Assembly (NCBI GenBank): GCA_023935145.1 | Contig: CM043698.1 | Span: 69,173,001-69,237,000 of the forward strand | Length of the DNA: 64,000 bases | Source of the DNA: Bretschneidera sinensis | Taxonomy: Eukaryota > Streptophyta > Magnoliopsida > Brassicales > Akaniaceae | Direction: 5' to 3' | Notes under the pieces: generated by a model | Seen by the model: only the letters and a program-made list of their open reading frames with translations | The model's database searches: none | What the model was told of the DNA's origin: nothing | Translations under genes and position numbers: made by a program | In this document: piece by piece, positions 1-13,130 of the stretch | Layout: every line of letters begins with the position of its first letter | Numbering within the stretch: the first letter of the stretch is position 1

Positions 1-710
1 GATTCGACTAACTTATCCATACCACATGCATACGTTGATCATGCACATACATATGAGGAATGTAAATACAAACAGGTATTAATCAAGTTAAATATTCTAC
101 TAAGGCTATAGCAAAGATAATCAATGAATGAACATGTGGAAAAGCATAACTAGGGTTTCAATCGAGCCCTATAGGAGTTTAGTTACATATGCTAAGTAAA
201 CTAAACATTCTAAATATAATGAAATAAAAACAGAAAACTAAAACCGAAGAAGACTCGGGAGACAAGTCGTCAATTCCTCTCCTAAGCTCTCTACTTCGAA
301 TCTAGAACAAAAGGTCTGGTTTATGTGCTTTTCAAGGCTATTTATGGGGTCATCTTGGTGTCCCGAAACCCTAATTCCTTTTTGGAGTCGGAAGACTTTT
401 TTCCATATCTGGCTCTGCCGTCTCTGGAGTGATTGCGCTCGAGCGTATGCGGGATGCACTCGAGTGCAAGTGTGCACTCAAGCCTTCTTCAAGTGCGCTC
501 GTGCTCTTGTGTGCTCGATCTCAATGGGGTGCGCTCGATGGCAGATCTTTACTTTTGCTTCTAAAAGCTCCAAATTATCATATTTTTTTCTAAGTCCTGT
601 GAAGAACACATAAAACACGAAAATTAAGTAGAATCCATAGAAATAGACAAATAAAGAGCCTAAAAAGTGTAAATTAAGGGGTTTAAATATGACTGTTTAA
701 GCACTTATCA
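1..710 (-). mobile_element. LTR fragment A, gypsy-like, cut by window start
   Basis: Read on the minus strand from 710, this starts TGATAAGTGCTTAAACAG and runs collinear with the plus-strand LTR at 2110. Both share a run of GCTCGAGCGCAC-like words and then a GAGGAATTGACGAC stretch. The two pieces are therefore inverted copies of one family. No coding sequence is seen, and the small ORFs here are non-coding. Gypsy-like is inferred from LTR style only. The left end lies outside the window. Confidence 0.5.
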
Positions 711-784
711 ATGTGCAACCCAAATTTTTGGATATCATGAAAAATATCTTTAATTTTGTTTTAATATAGCCTTTCATTTTGTAT

Positions 785-2081
785 TGTTAAAGGACTTGAT
801 TACGCCCAAAGAATAACGTGCTAGTTGTAGCACAGTCTTGGGGTGTCGATTTCACAGGAAACGTGAACTACAAGGAAAGTGTAAACCTTAATATGAAACG
901 GTAGAATCTAAATAAGAGAATCTGAGTAGTGTGAGAAAATTGTGTAATTGTAATGAAAAATATAATTGAAGCAATAAGGTTCCGGGAATCCTCCCTAGGT
1001 TCGTTGCCTTATACCAATTCAATTCAGTTGTTTTTATCTCGATTGCAAGTTTCACATCTCAAATAAGCAATCGACAAATATTCAATCAAGCACATATATG
1101 AACCTTAATGTAATTGATATGAATTACTCTTTACTTTCGAGTTTAGCACACATGACCTATCCTATAGATTTATCAAGAAATGACAATATTGCAGTAATGG
1201 ACAAACCTAAAAGATAAATCTACCGGATTCAATCATACCCAAACAACATCACATAAGAAAAACATGACTAGACTTATATGGAGAAGAAAGATACAATCAC
1301 CGGATTAAGAGAAAAATCTTCTAATTAAATTAAAGAGTAACTCACACAATGTTTTGATAATAAATCTAAACTAAAACTGAATCAATAATGGAAAATAAGA
1401 ACAACTACACCTAGGGATTCATCCCTTCGCCTTGCTTGGAGATTAGTTAGCCATGAGGCTCATGCTTGAACACTTGATGGGGGAGAATGTGGCAGCCTTG
1501 ATGAGTTTTCCAGCCTTCAATGAATCTCTTCTCAAACCCTAAGTGATCTATTTATAATACAAGAGGTCCACGGGTGTTCTAGGGTTTAAACAATCATTAA
1601 AGTCTTAATTAGGTCATAACTTGGAAACAAAGTTTCGTGTGCGCGCTGCGGCTCTCACTTACTCGCGCCGTGGCTCTATCTATTCCTTGTTCTGGAGAGC
1701 TTCTGGGCGCCGCGGCCCTGCCTAGTCCAGGCCGCGGCTCTGTCTGATGGCCTTTGAGGGTGAGCTTCTAGGCGCCTAGGCCCTCTCTGATGGTGGAGTT
1801 TGGAGCTTCTGGGCACCTAGGCTTCCTTGCCCAGAAACCCTTCATCTTGTCCTTTCGGAAGCACTCCTTCACTCCGATACGCATGAAATCTTCGAGCTTT
1901 AAGCAATGATAGCTTTTCTATCTCTTTTAAACTCAAAGTACCTGAAAATGCACCGAAATAGATCAATGATCCAATAATATCACTTTAGAGTTATTAAGGT
2001 ATAAAAGTGTAATTCAAACCTCGATCAACCCTAAAATGATAACAAATAAGTACTATTAAGATGCATTTTACGACTCTCATC
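785..2081 (-). mobile_element. Probable solo LTR B between two inverted LTR pieces
   Basis: On the minus strand this begins TGATGAGAGTCGTAAAATGC and ends CCTTTAACA, giving TG...CA ends over about 1.3 kb. Near the right-hand end (element orientation) it carries a word close to GGTGTCGATTTCACAGG, which resembles the reverse of the CCCTGTGGA word near the 3' end of LTR C. So it is a related but different LTR. No coding or partner LTR is visible. Boundaries are inferred from the TG/CA ends, and no clean target duplication was found. Confidence 0.45.
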
Positions 2082-2097
2082 AAGATAGGCAATATGT

Positions 2098-3305
2098 AAG
2101 TTTGGGGGTGTGATAAGTACTTAAATAGTCATATTTAAGCCCCTTAATTTATGCTTGTTAGGCTCTTTGTTTATCTATTTTAGTAGATTTTATTTCATTT
2201 TCGTGTTTTATGTGTTTTTCACAGGGCTTTGATAAAAAGATGACATTTTGGAGCTTTAAAGAATGAAAAGTAAAGTTCTGCAATCCAGCAAGGTGCACTC
2301 GAGCGCACCTCCCTTGTGATCGAGTGCACAGGCACACGAGCGCACACTCAGAAGGCTCGAGCGCACACATGCGCTCGAGCGCAGATCTATGCGATCAAGT
2401 GCACATACTCCAGAGGCAGCAAAGCCAGAATTAGAAAGAAGTCTCCAAACCTTAAATAGGAAATTAGGGTTTCAGGGCAACCTTAGAGCCCTATATATAG
2501 CCTTGTAAAACACAGAAAACACACTTTTGGATTAAGCTCAAAGTTGTAAGCTTTGGAGAGGAATTGACGACTCGTCTCCTCAGCATTCTTCGGGTTTTAT
2601 TTTTCTGTTTTAGTTAGTTATGGTTATGATGTTTAGTTTACTAAACATGTGTAACTAACCTCCTAATAGGGCTCGATTGAAGCCCTAATTATTCTTTCCT
2701 ATATATATGATCATTGATTACCTTTGCTAATTGCCATGTTGTGATACTTTAATTGATTAATACCTGTGTTTATTTAAATTCCTCGATGTGTGTGTCTGAT
2801 CAACGTATGCATGTTGTATGGATAAGTTAGTTATATCAATTTGGATGACCGAGTCTTGGGTCTAACAATAGTAACAAAAGATATCCACATCGGATTCTTG
2901 GATTAATCAACATGGGAAACCGAAGCGGACCAAGAGAGAAAAGAGTTAGAGTATACACCATGCCTAACTCATTGCTTAAGGAGATCAATAGCCTAAGGAG
3001 TGGACCAAGCCCTTATGGTTGGCAACCATTAGGTATTCATGATAGGGCTATAGTATTGGCATCTTACTTAATAGGAAAGTAGATTAGTGGTGGAAATCAA
3101 AGGCCTATGTTCTTATCATTATTAATTCACACTCAACATTTATTTCTATCTCTTTTTATTTTGAGAAACTAATTCTAAATTGAAATTAACCAATCCCTGT
3201 GGAAATGATCTCGCACTTGCACACTATGCTACCATTGACTTTGTGCACTTGCAAGTAAAAACTATACGATTGTTTGCTTATTAATTTAGGTAGATAAATG
3301 CACAA
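2098..3305 (+). mobile_element. Polypurine tract plus LTR C, gypsy-like
   Basis: A purine-rich tract AAGTTTGGGGGTG ends at 2109 and is followed at once by TGATAAGTACTTAAATAG. This is the expected order of polypurine tract then 3' LTR. The LTR can be followed through ACCAATCCCTGTGGAAATG near 3195 to about 3300, where a TG...CA end is plausible but not proven. The first 700 bp mirror fragment A. No gag or pol remains next to it. Confidence 0.5.
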
Positions 3306-3352
3306 CAAGTACTAACTTATAACATATACTTATTCTATATTATAAAAACAAA

Positions 3353-3354
<2 letters not shown>

Positions 3355-3399
<45 letters not shown>
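3355..3399. repeat. (TA)n microsatellite
   Basis: About 45 bases of uninterrupted TA dinucleotides. Confidence 0.95.
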
Positions 3400-3402
<3 letters not shown>

Positions 3403-6331
3403 CAAAGAATAATACATATTATATAATAATAGTCTTATAAAAACATATTATATAGTGATATTAAAATCTGATTAGGTTATTATCGGAGTAGATCAAAGTA
3501 AATCTAAATTTGATTTGTTTGTCAAATGGATTAACGGATTCATATCAAAATCGAATTAGCGGATCAAAACTTCTATCCATATCTGATAATATAGATCGGA
3601 TTCGAATCAAAATCTAATCCATTGGCAAGCCTAGTGGTGTGTCGTGAAGTGACATTGATGAATTTATATGCTGAGTATATTGGACTTAGTATGATGTTCT
3701 TTAATTAAAGAGAACTAACATCTCAACACGAGCTACACGAGTGTTGATATGCTCTTCTATGTGATGAGATACAAAGAGTGGAGAAGCCGTGTGTTGAAGA
3801 TGAGAGAGATAAGGAGAGTGAGGAAGTTAAGTTTATGTGGGATACTTTGAGACAAAAAAAAAAATGTAGGAGAAATATATAGGGAGTTGGTGTAAGTTTC
3901 GTTACATATTTAATCTTATTTAAACATTTAAGTTATATATTTGACTAAAGGTTTAGACATTTTGAGGGTGAACACCAAAGAGAAATTATGGCTTTATAAT
4001 ATAGATAGATGTGCATAAATGAATAAGTGGGAAGTTATAAGTGAGATAATGGGCCATAGGGGATTGTTTGTATTAATGAAGTGGTGCACTACATTATTTT
4101 CAAAGCGCAAGCTATTTCTTCTCAAAACTAAAGATGGCGGGTAGTAATAGTTTTAGGATGTGTTTGAAAAAACTTTTGCCCACAGAAAAACAGTTGGTAG
4201 GAATAAATTTGATAGCTTTTCCTAAAACTATTGTTTGGTAAAATTTCATTACTATAACTTTTCCAAAAATAGTTTTTAGGGAAAGCTAAAAATCCATTTT
4301 TTTAGAAGCAAGGGTGGGTGAGCTTTTAAAATGTGCTTGATCGGGTAACTCTTAAAGTTTTAATGAGTTTTATGTAAAATCGAAACTTCCTTTATCACAT
4401 TTCACCAATTTCCATCTAACTCCTTATATATTCAAATTACCTAAACCCTTAATCATCATTCTCTCTGTTGAAACAACGAGCTCAACCATGAAAATGACAC
4501 TTGGAAGAAGCGACTAAAGAAAACAAATATTGTAGATATATTATATTTTATTTTATTATTAAGTAATAAATGATTTTATTAATATAAATTTGCTAATCAT
4601 TTTTAGCTAATGAATAATTTCATTTTTGTTGTTGATAAAAAAAACTTCTTTAGTTAATAAAATAATTCATTAAAACCGTATATCTTTGAACCATGTCTAT
4701 TTTGGTAATTTTACAGTTTCATAACCCTATTAAGATTACAATTACCCAATATTATTATTGATCACAACACTTTCACTTTGCTTTTACAAGACAGTTTACC
4801 AAACGCAATATGAGTTTTTAGCAACAACACTTCTCACAGTTTTTTTGGTACCAACAATCTCACAACACTTTTGACAACAGCACAGTTACAGCACAACACT
4901 CCCAAACACACCCTTAATCATTATAGTTTTGTTTGGTAGGTGATTAAAATCAACTTCAATGAATGAACTTAAGATAAAAATTGGCTTTAATCAATTATCA
5001 ACCATCTATGGAAGTTTGAAGGAGCATGGCAGTTAGTGGAGTATAATCGTGAGATAAGTGTTATTCAGCTATTGGATTAGAGTTTTTGTGCCGTTACTTG
5101 TTCTTTGTAATCGTATAAATATAAGAAAGATTGACTTTGTTATAGTACTTGGATTAATCCTTTAATTTCAATGCAAATTTATCTTTCCTTGCAATTTACC
5201 TTTGTTTTACAACATTTCCTTTACATTTCTGACCATTTACAATATTTCCTTTACATTTCATCACTTTAATTCTAAGAGTAGTTTTAAGTAGATTTCCATG
5301 ATATACTTTGAATCAACAATCCATTGCACTTTTTCCAAAGGACCTAAATTTACCACAATACTTTATATTTAAATTTTAAAACATTTTGATCACCTGTGAT
5401 TAGGCACGTCTGCGGAATCTCATTGTGGGGCGAACGGATTCATTGTTTAGAAACGATATCAATTAATTAATTGGTTGTATGATTTCTCTTCCCTCTTATC
5501 CAATTTTCATTAAGGTAGGATTTGGATGATCTATGTTGGTGTTATTAATGGTAAATTAGTATTCATCTAAAAATTGAATGTTAAATCAAGTCTCATTAAA
5601 CACCTATCTAATATCATATCCTCTCTTAAGTCTCGTTTTGATGACTTCTAGTATTCTATAGTAGTAATTTGGACGAAAATATTTTTTTACACACTCTATT
5701 TCATAAACTAGCTCAATCATTTTTTGCCGCGTTAAATTTTTTTACAGACTTCATCAATTAGTTATAATCTTAAAGTCCATCATTTTTATTTTTATATGTT
5801 ATATGTCTTGATTTAGTTTAAAATCGAACATATGTTATAAGAAGAAAGACTCTAGTATGTTATCTATCTAGCCCTTCAAAAATGGCCTTTCTCTACACTG
5901 AAGAATGCTACAATCATATCATTATTCTACAACAATGCTAACACACCCACTACCAAAAAGATTTGCAAATTATCCTAAAAAGATAGCCAAAGAGTCAACA
6001 TGAACATCGCAATCTAATAGTACAACCAAAACTTGATTTTCAGCCAAAGTTTGGTAATCTTTAACTGTCCCCCACCAAATTTAGTAGTAAATAGATTACC
6101 ACAGTCACAATGCAATAAATACTAATAACTCAAGAATTATCATAAGAACAGCATCTCAGCTTTTCTTCTTATTCAAGACTGGAAGACAAAAAGGAGAGCC
6201 ATTTTTGGCAATACTGACCCTCCAAAAAGAAACAGAGCACTCAAAAACAAAACACAAAAAGTCACCTTTAAAACCATGTAGTATTCACTTTGTATTTTTT
6301 TTTTTTTTTTTTTTTTATGAATGGGATTTTT
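3400..6331. other. Intergenic, no gene seen
   Basis: AT-rich DNA with stops in all frames and no ORF that reads as a known family. It contains the candidate inverted-repeat element at about 4152-4917. The right end is the downstream flank of the CAD gene, including a run of about 20 T (6297-6316) just past its stop. Confidence 0.6.
4152..4917. mobile_element. Candidate MITE with GGGTGTGTTTG-type ends
   Basis: The left end reads TAGGATGTGTTTGAAAAAAC and the right end, reverse complemented, reads TAAGGGTGTGTTTGGGAG. These are short imperfect terminal inverted repeats of the style seen in hAT-like plant MITEs. The interior is AT-rich and non-coding. No convincing target duplication was found, so the call is tentative. 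Confidence 0.35.
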
Positions 6332-6557
6332 CTATTGATCAAGCTTGCTCCCTGCAACATCAACAACAAACCTGTATCTGACATCATTCTTCTCCAACCT
6401 TTCGAATGCTGTGTTGGTATACTCCATCTTGATCACCTCAATCATGGATGTCAATCCTTTCTCTTTGCAGAACTCAAGCATCTCCTCTGTTTCCTTCATG
6501 CTACCAATGAAGCTCCCTGTGATTGTTTTTCTCCCTATACAAAATCACACCAAAGGA

Positions 6558-6621
<64 letters not shown>

Positions 6622-9320
6622 GGTATTTGAATTGGAAAGCGAACAAAACATACCGTAAAAAAAAGTGCACCCTTGTTTTCACCATTCAACTTTACCACTA
6701 ACTTCAATTTCATCCGTGAATTTTCAAGAATTTTCAATAGTTGCAATTGAATCCTCGTCAATCTATTGTTGGTAAAATGCTAATGTCTCACCAGTTGAAG
6801 TAGTGTAAGTGTCACTACAAAATTGACATTTTACTAACGACAGATTGATGGTAAGATTCAATTTGACCAATATAATTAGGTTGAGGCCAAATTGTAAATT
6901 TGGTCATTTTTCTTAAAGATCAATTATAATTTGATCTTAGAACTTAAAAAATAAACAACTGAACCATGTAACTTATGAAAAAGGTTACAATTGAGTCATT
7001 TTGGTTAATTCAATCAGTTAAATTAAACGAAAACATGAGTCTTGCTAACGCAACAACAAAATCCTTTTTCCCATTACTAATATCAAACTAAACCAAATTT
7101 TTCCCAAACCAGATTATACCCCACAAGATCATGTTAAAACATACCCTTTCTTCCATTCTTTAAGATCCAACTTAACTAAATATATCCATATCATATTTAA
7201 ATCAAATTAAAATTGAAACTAAATAAATTCATATTAAAACTAAGATTAATCCAACCAAGATTATAATATCTAAACCACTCATAACCAAAAGCAATTAAAA
7301 AATTTCGTCCTAGTCTTTAATTATATTTTTTCACTGGTTTTGTTGAATGGAAGTATTTTCATAAAAAAATAAGGAATTCATAACAAAAAAGAAGAAGAAG
7401 AAGAGTTAATTGGATTCAGTAATATTTAGAGCAGATCTGATCAGCCTAGGCCAAATCCGGTGAGATAAAATTGACCCAAATGATTTAATTGTAACTCTTT
7501 TTCATAACTTACAGAACTTAATTGTTTATTTTCTAAGTTCAAAGATTAGATTGTAACTGACCCTTAAGAAAAAGGACCAAATTTGCAATTTGATCTAAAC
7601 TTATTGATTCAATTGCTGCAATTGAAAGTAGACGGACAGAATTGAATTTAGTGACAATGTTAAAGGACTAAAAGATTGGTTTTTCTAGAAAGGCCAAAAA
7701 TTCCTCCAATAGAAGCAAAAAACAGAGTATCCATCATTAGAGGCTAGAAGATACCCCAAATTATCAAATTTTGCAGTACAATCCAGACAAAAAAAATTGA
7801 AAACATGATCAAAATCCATAAGTGAAGAAATAAAATTGCAAACAATAGTTATACTATTAGACAGAGAGAACTCACCAAGCATAACCATTGGGGAAACAAA
7901 TTGGAGAGGAGTGCTAATAACACCCATCAAGATCAATTTCCCATCAAGTTTCAACAAAGAAAGATAAGGTTCAAGAGGGTGAACCACAGGCACTGTGTCA
8001 ATAATATAGTCAAATGAGTCAGCTGCTTCTTGCATCCGAGTGGCATCCGAGCTGACCAGGTACTCATCAGCTCCAAGATGCTCTAAAGCCTCCACTCTTT
8101 TCTTATCAGAAGAGCTAATTACAGTGATATGGTGTCCCATTGCCTTTGCTATCTTCACCCCCATGTGTCCCACTCCTCCAAGCCCCAATATCCCTCCTCT
8201 TAGCCCACTCTGCTTCAATCCAAAGTGAGTCAAGGGACTGTACACTGTCACCCCGGCGCACAATAGCGGCGCAGCCTGTTCTGGTGCCAAGCCTTCTGGT
8301 ATATGTACCGCAAATCTACAACAACAAATTAAAAAATATAACACAAGAAAGCACCTTTTAACATTGAAATCGCGTATTGTTTAGTGGAAACAGCAAGCAA
8401 ATTTGGTACGCCCAAATCCCAATAAAATATGCAATAAAATCAAAATTATACTAAATTGATTATATACTTTGATGTAAAATTTTTAATCTAATGAAATGTT
8501 TTAACTTTCAAGTGATCTACAAGAATTGGGTTTTGATTCTTACTTTTGATCGACAACCATGGCACCAGCGAAACCGCCTTGAGTGGGTTTTCCATCGGTG
8601 TAGACATCGTTGTAAGACCAAATTTTCTTGTTACAGTATTGCTCGATGTCTGATTTGCACGGGCGGCAGTTCCTGCAGCAACCAACGATAGTTCCAACGC
8701 CAACAGTGTCTCCTACTTTGAATTTGGTCACATCTGATCCAACCTCCACTACCTCACCAACCACTTCATGCCTGCAAATCAATGACAGAAACAATCACAA
8801 TCAATAAAAGGAAAAATAGGCACAAGAAGCAATAATCCTTAGAATTAAATGAGAGAGAGAACGGAGTTATTGCCAATTCGGGATTATATGGAGTACTAGC
8901 AAAGAAGGGTTTTTTTTAGTATCAATACCCAGGAACCATTGGGTAATTTGACATGCCAAGATCATTTTTGACTTGATGGATATCAGTGTGGCAGATTCCA
9001 CAGCATATGATCTTGATGTAAACATCTTCTGGGCCTGTGTTCCTGCAATTAAATTTGAGAAAAATAAAAAATTATATTACTGGTAACATACTAACATTTG
9101 ATAATTAATGCTCTGTTTGGATTTGGAAAATTTGAAGGAAAGGAAAATCCTTTCTTTCAGGATCAAAACGAAGCGTACAAGAATCCAAGCCAAAAGAAAA
9201 AAAAAAACCCAGAAAAGAGGATTGAGGTTACCTAAGATTGTAGGTGTAAGGAGTCAGAATCCCAGATGGGTCTCTTGCAGCCCACCCTGTTGTTGTTCTC
9301 TCAGTTTCAAGGCTACCCAT
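6332..9320 (-). CDS. CAD: Cinnamyl alcohol dehydrogenase, five exons
   Basis: Reduces cinnamaldehydes (coniferaldehyde, sinapaldehyde) to monolignols with NADPH, the last step of monolignol synthesis, in the cytosol. Exons on the minus strand are 9320-9232, 9042-8929, 8771-8544, 8315-7876 and 6534-6332. They sum to 1074 nt, 357 aa plus stop, the usual CAD length, and every intron is GT-AG and phase-consistent. Start [13 protein letters not shown] and end DVAGSKLDQ fit bona fide CADs. Catalytic zinc ligands C47, H69, E70 (GHEVVGE) and C163 are present. The structural zinc site is C100, C103, C106, C114. W119 of the substrate pocket, GLGGVG (188-193) and the NADPH-type SSSDKK (211-216) are intact. 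Intron 4 (6535-7875) is unusually long because it holds a foldback element and a TA microsatellite. No frameshift or stop is seen; the gene looks functional. Assignment to the lignin CAD clade rests on motif recognition, not a tree. Confidence 0.95.
6562..6617. repeat. (TA)n microsatellite in CAD intron 4
   Basis: A pure TA run of about 55 bases close to the intron 4 acceptor of CAD (exon 5 starts at 6534 on the minus strand). Length is probably polymorphic. The ORFs crossing it are artefacts. Confidence 0.95.
6860..7625. mobile_element. Foldback/MITE-like element inside CAD intron 4
   Basis: Two arms of about 140 bp are inverted copies: 6865-7015 matches the reverse complement of 7470-7620. 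Shared words include CAAATTTGGTC, TTTTTCTTAA and AAAATAAACAA. The roughly 450 bp spacer is AT-rich without coding potential. This is a MITE or solo foldback element in the sense that both ends are inverted and no transposase is present. The family is unknown and the exact ends and target duplication were not resolved. Confidence 0.6.
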
Positions 9321-9407
9321 TGCTTCCTTAAAGTCTTTTGAGTTAGTGTCCACTGCGTGTTTTATGTGAACAGAGGGGATGGGGTTTGTAAGGAATCCAA
9401 CTATGGC

Positions 9408-9416
9408 ATATAAATA
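9408..9416 (-). promoter_or_regulatory. Probable TATA box of CAD
   Basis: Minus strand TATTTATAT lies about 90 bp upstream of the CAD start codon at 9320. That leaves room for a 5' leader of about 60 nt. Confidence 0.5.
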
Positions 9417-9459
9417 CACAAAAGGAAAAAGAGAGAATGAAATCAGAAAAAAGACTAGT

Positions 9460-9466
9460 GGTAGGT
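9460..9466 (-). promoter_or_regulatory. AC-I element (ACCTACC) upstream of CAD
   Basis: Minus strand ACCTACC, within CACCTACCAC, lies about 45 bp upstream of the TATA box and 140 bp upstream of the ATG. AC elements are the known binding sites for lignin MYB factors in phenylpropanoid promoters, so this position fits xylem/lignin control of the gene. One exact 7-mer, supported by context. Confidence 0.65.
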
Positions 9467-12400
9467 GAACTCAGGTCGGCAGAGATCCTCTACTTCCTTA
9501 ATCGTCAACTTTTCCAGACTTCTTAACCTGATTTTGCCACGTCATCATGAAGGAGCCCACCTCATCATGGTTGGCTAAATTTCAAATGGACAAAGATATT
9601 TAACTCCCAATTCTGGAGAAATGCTTGGCTTGTATTCATTGCTAATTTTTTAAAATTTTATTAATAATATACACTAAGATTTCAAAAGTTATTAATCAAA
9701 CTCCCAATGGCATTACATTCTGTGCATTTAAGATTTTCATTCAATTCTGTTATCTTTTATTCGCACCCTCACAAATAATTAATCAAAATCTTTAATTTTA
9801 TTTATTATAATATCAAATAGTATTTTTTTAAAAATTAAAATGATAATTTATTCATCAAATTCTTAAAAAAATTAACAATAATGAGAGTTTCTTTAACATG
9901 TTCATTTCAAATAAAATAATTTTATTCTTACACTAGATTCAAACGTTTAAAATAAACGTTTTAAATTATTAACAAAAATTTCTTGACGATTATGAATAAA
10001 ACTACTCACGTTTTACTAAGTACTAAGTATGATGATTTTATTAATAATAAATTATATAAATTACCAACAAAAGTTTCATGACTATTACCATTAAGGTTAT
10101 AATACACTAAAAATGAAGCGCATGTATAGCACTTCTCTTCCAAATAGAAGGTAAAGGGCAAGAAGTAGAGTAAAACAGAGGCTATTTACTTGCAATTAAC
10201 TTGCGTAATGCATTATTTTATTGGTCCACGTTTAGAAGGTGTGGTTGGTGAGCACGCATTCCGGAGAAATTGCAAAGCTTTTGTAAACTGTAATGTCAAA
10301 GACGTTGCTTCAAAATTCCAATCTCAAAGATATTTTTGATTTTGAAAAGATACTAAGCTATCGATTTTTAAAAATAATAAAAGAAAATGCTAAAATATTA
10401 TCTTAGCCTCCCAAAATCATTATTGTTTTCACCTTTGCATGCGGATTGCAGACGGAGAGACTTGTGAAAGTCTGCCGGTACTGTATATTTTTTTCGGCCA
10501 TATGGGTGTTTTTAACGAGGGCTGCTGTCAATTTTTAACTCACGTTTATCCAGAAGGTTTGTGCACAGTTCAACTGTAAGGGTAGGTCACGAACGAGTCA
10601 AGTGGAATTTTTTAAAATTCGAGTTCAATTAATAGTTTTAATGAGTTTGGCTCGAACTTGATAACTTTTGATTTTGTCAGTTTAAAAATGATTCGATTTT
10701 ATATAAATTTAAATTTAAATTTGAACCTAATGAGTTCATTTGTCAAATTAATATATATTTTAAAAAATCATTGTTCAGTTGATGATAAATTATTTATAAA
10801 ATTAAATTAGTACAATAAAGTAAATTAAAAAATAATAATAGATGTCAATGATACTTTGACTTATGTATGGACTATTTCTCCTATTTTAATCAAATAATAT
10901 AATAAAATCGAGTTATGTTATGTGATGTTAAAATTATTTAAATTGTGATCAAATCAATTATTATATTTATTTATAGAATCGTTTTGATAAAAAAAAGTAA
11001 ATAATAATTTGAAAGATCAAAGTAACAAACGTGTGATATAAAAAATATTTTAAATAGATTTAAGTGACGTTTGATATTGAGTTTAATTCAATTTAAATCA
11101 TGATCTATTGAGCTCAACAAATACTCCTAATATGGCATTCACACTCTTTTTTTATCCCTATTGTGCTGTTTTATTTCTTCAACATGTGTATCAATTAATT
11201 AACGTTGTTTAGAAAAATTTGATTTATAGATATGAAAAAAAAATTCCAAGAGAGGAGTGTAATCTAAGATAACTAAAACCAAATTAAGAAAATAAAATAT
11301 ACTACGTCATTTGCATCATGTGAGTTGACCCAAATATACGGCCATAAATCATGGCCTTACAAAATTAAAATGGCTTATAATCTTGCCGCACATACTTGTT
11401 TCCCTAATCATCTCCATCGATTTTGTCCCGAGTGGCCACAAAGTCACAATGACTTCGAACTTTAAAGTCAAAATTTCAAAAGAGGCCATCGAGATACGTA
11501 TTGGTTATAACCCTTTCGAATCAGACTCGCATTTAAGCCTTCTGGGTCTCAAATCCCATTTTAAGTATCGTGGAATTTTGAATGGATAATGGAATTGTAC
11601 ATTTGTATATAACATTATTTTTATAAAATCGATTTTTTCACATTATAGAGAAATAATTGACACTTAAAATCTCAACTACCCCATCTTATGATACTTCAGT
11701 TTAAAATAATTTAATATAAATTTATAATATGGATATTTCAATTTCTCGTATAACAAAATTATACAAATGCAAAGTTGTAATAATTTTTTTTAACAAAAAT
11801 AAGAATCATTCTTTTCATTTATGTATCTTACTATTTAATTCTTTTACATGTTATTAAATACTCAAATTTTTAAAATTAAATAAGTGTAAAATGATCTTTT
11901 ATTTTTGTAATTTAATGACCGTCGACCTTTTTTATTAGTGGAGATAATCAAAATATTTATTTTGCTAAGAAAAAAACCTTTTATAAAATGAAATCAGGCA
12001 AACCACGTGATATTTCATTAAATTTCATCAAAAATTAATGCAGTTAAACGGTTCAATATAATTAGATTATCGCTATACATAAGTGGGAATTATAACCAAT
12101 GCAATTACTAACATATATTGGTTTTCTATTGAATTTATCTTTTTATTGTATTTATATTCCTAAATTTTTTTATTGCGTTTACATTTATAACTCTATTTAA
12201 GGTTATATTATTGGGTCTGTTTGGTTCTCGAACAAAATTAATGTGAGATTAAAATAGAATTAAATTGGGATATGATTAAAGTGGTATTAGATGTGTCATT
12301 GTTTGATTCGAATGTTTGACCAACTTTATCTTACTAAAATTTCATGTTTGATTGGTAAGGTTAACACTTATATTAAAGTACAATAATAAATGAGATGACA

Positions 12401-12504
12401 TAATTGTCCTTTAATCTTAATCATCCAATTAAGTTATTTAGAAGTATTATACCTTAATTGTTAATTTATTATTATAACAATTCTAATAATGATAATTGTT
12501 ACAA

Positions 12505-12505
<1 letters not shown>

Positions 12506-12544
<39 letters not shown>

Positions 12545-13130
12545 TTATTATTAACCAATTTTTAGCTATAATTATATTAATAATAATTTTAATTTTTATG
12601 ATATTAGTAATATTAATAATTATTATTATAAATATTTTTATAATTAAAGTTATTAATTATAAAAATTTAATTATAAAAATAACTAAATATTATCATTATT
12701 ATATTATATAAATAATTTTTATAAAATATTAATATATTATAATAATAATAATTTATTATAATTCATAATTAAAATTATATTTATATTTATTATCACATAA
12801 TTAATATTAATATTAATATTATAAATAATTATTATTGAAATTGAAATTGAAATTATTATAGAATTATAATTATTACTATTATTATAAATGTATTATAGTT
12901 TCAATTATAATAATTATTATAAATAATCATTATTATAAAATAATAATAATGATGATAAATATAAATACTATTATAATAATTATTATATTTCTAATATTAA
13001 TAATAATTATTATTATAAATCTTATAATAATAATTATAATTATTATTATTAAATTTTACTATTATTATTTTTAGTTGCTAGTTTATTAATTATAATTATT
13101 ATATATCATTATTATTTTGTTTGTTTATAT
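12506..13130. repeat. (TA)n plus extreme AT low-complexity block
   Basis: Opens with about 35 bases of pure TA (12506-12540). About 590 bases follow, almost wholly A and T with repeated ATTATTATAA/TAATAATTAT words that can fold on themselves. No coding content. Confidence 0.85.

Noticed and set aside
6290..6761. Three overlapping ORFs of 86-122 aa on both strands
   Set aside because: They owe their length to the stop-poor TA microsatellite (poly Ile-Tyr) and overlap CAD exon 5 in wrong frames.
8040..8703. Plus-strand and alternate minus ORFs across CAD exons 3 and 4
   Set aside because: Shadows of the CAD exons; the true frame carries all zinc-ligand motifs.
9108..9341. 77 aa plus-strand ORF
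   Set aside because: Antisense to CAD exon 1 and low complexity (Lys/Arg run). No independent support.
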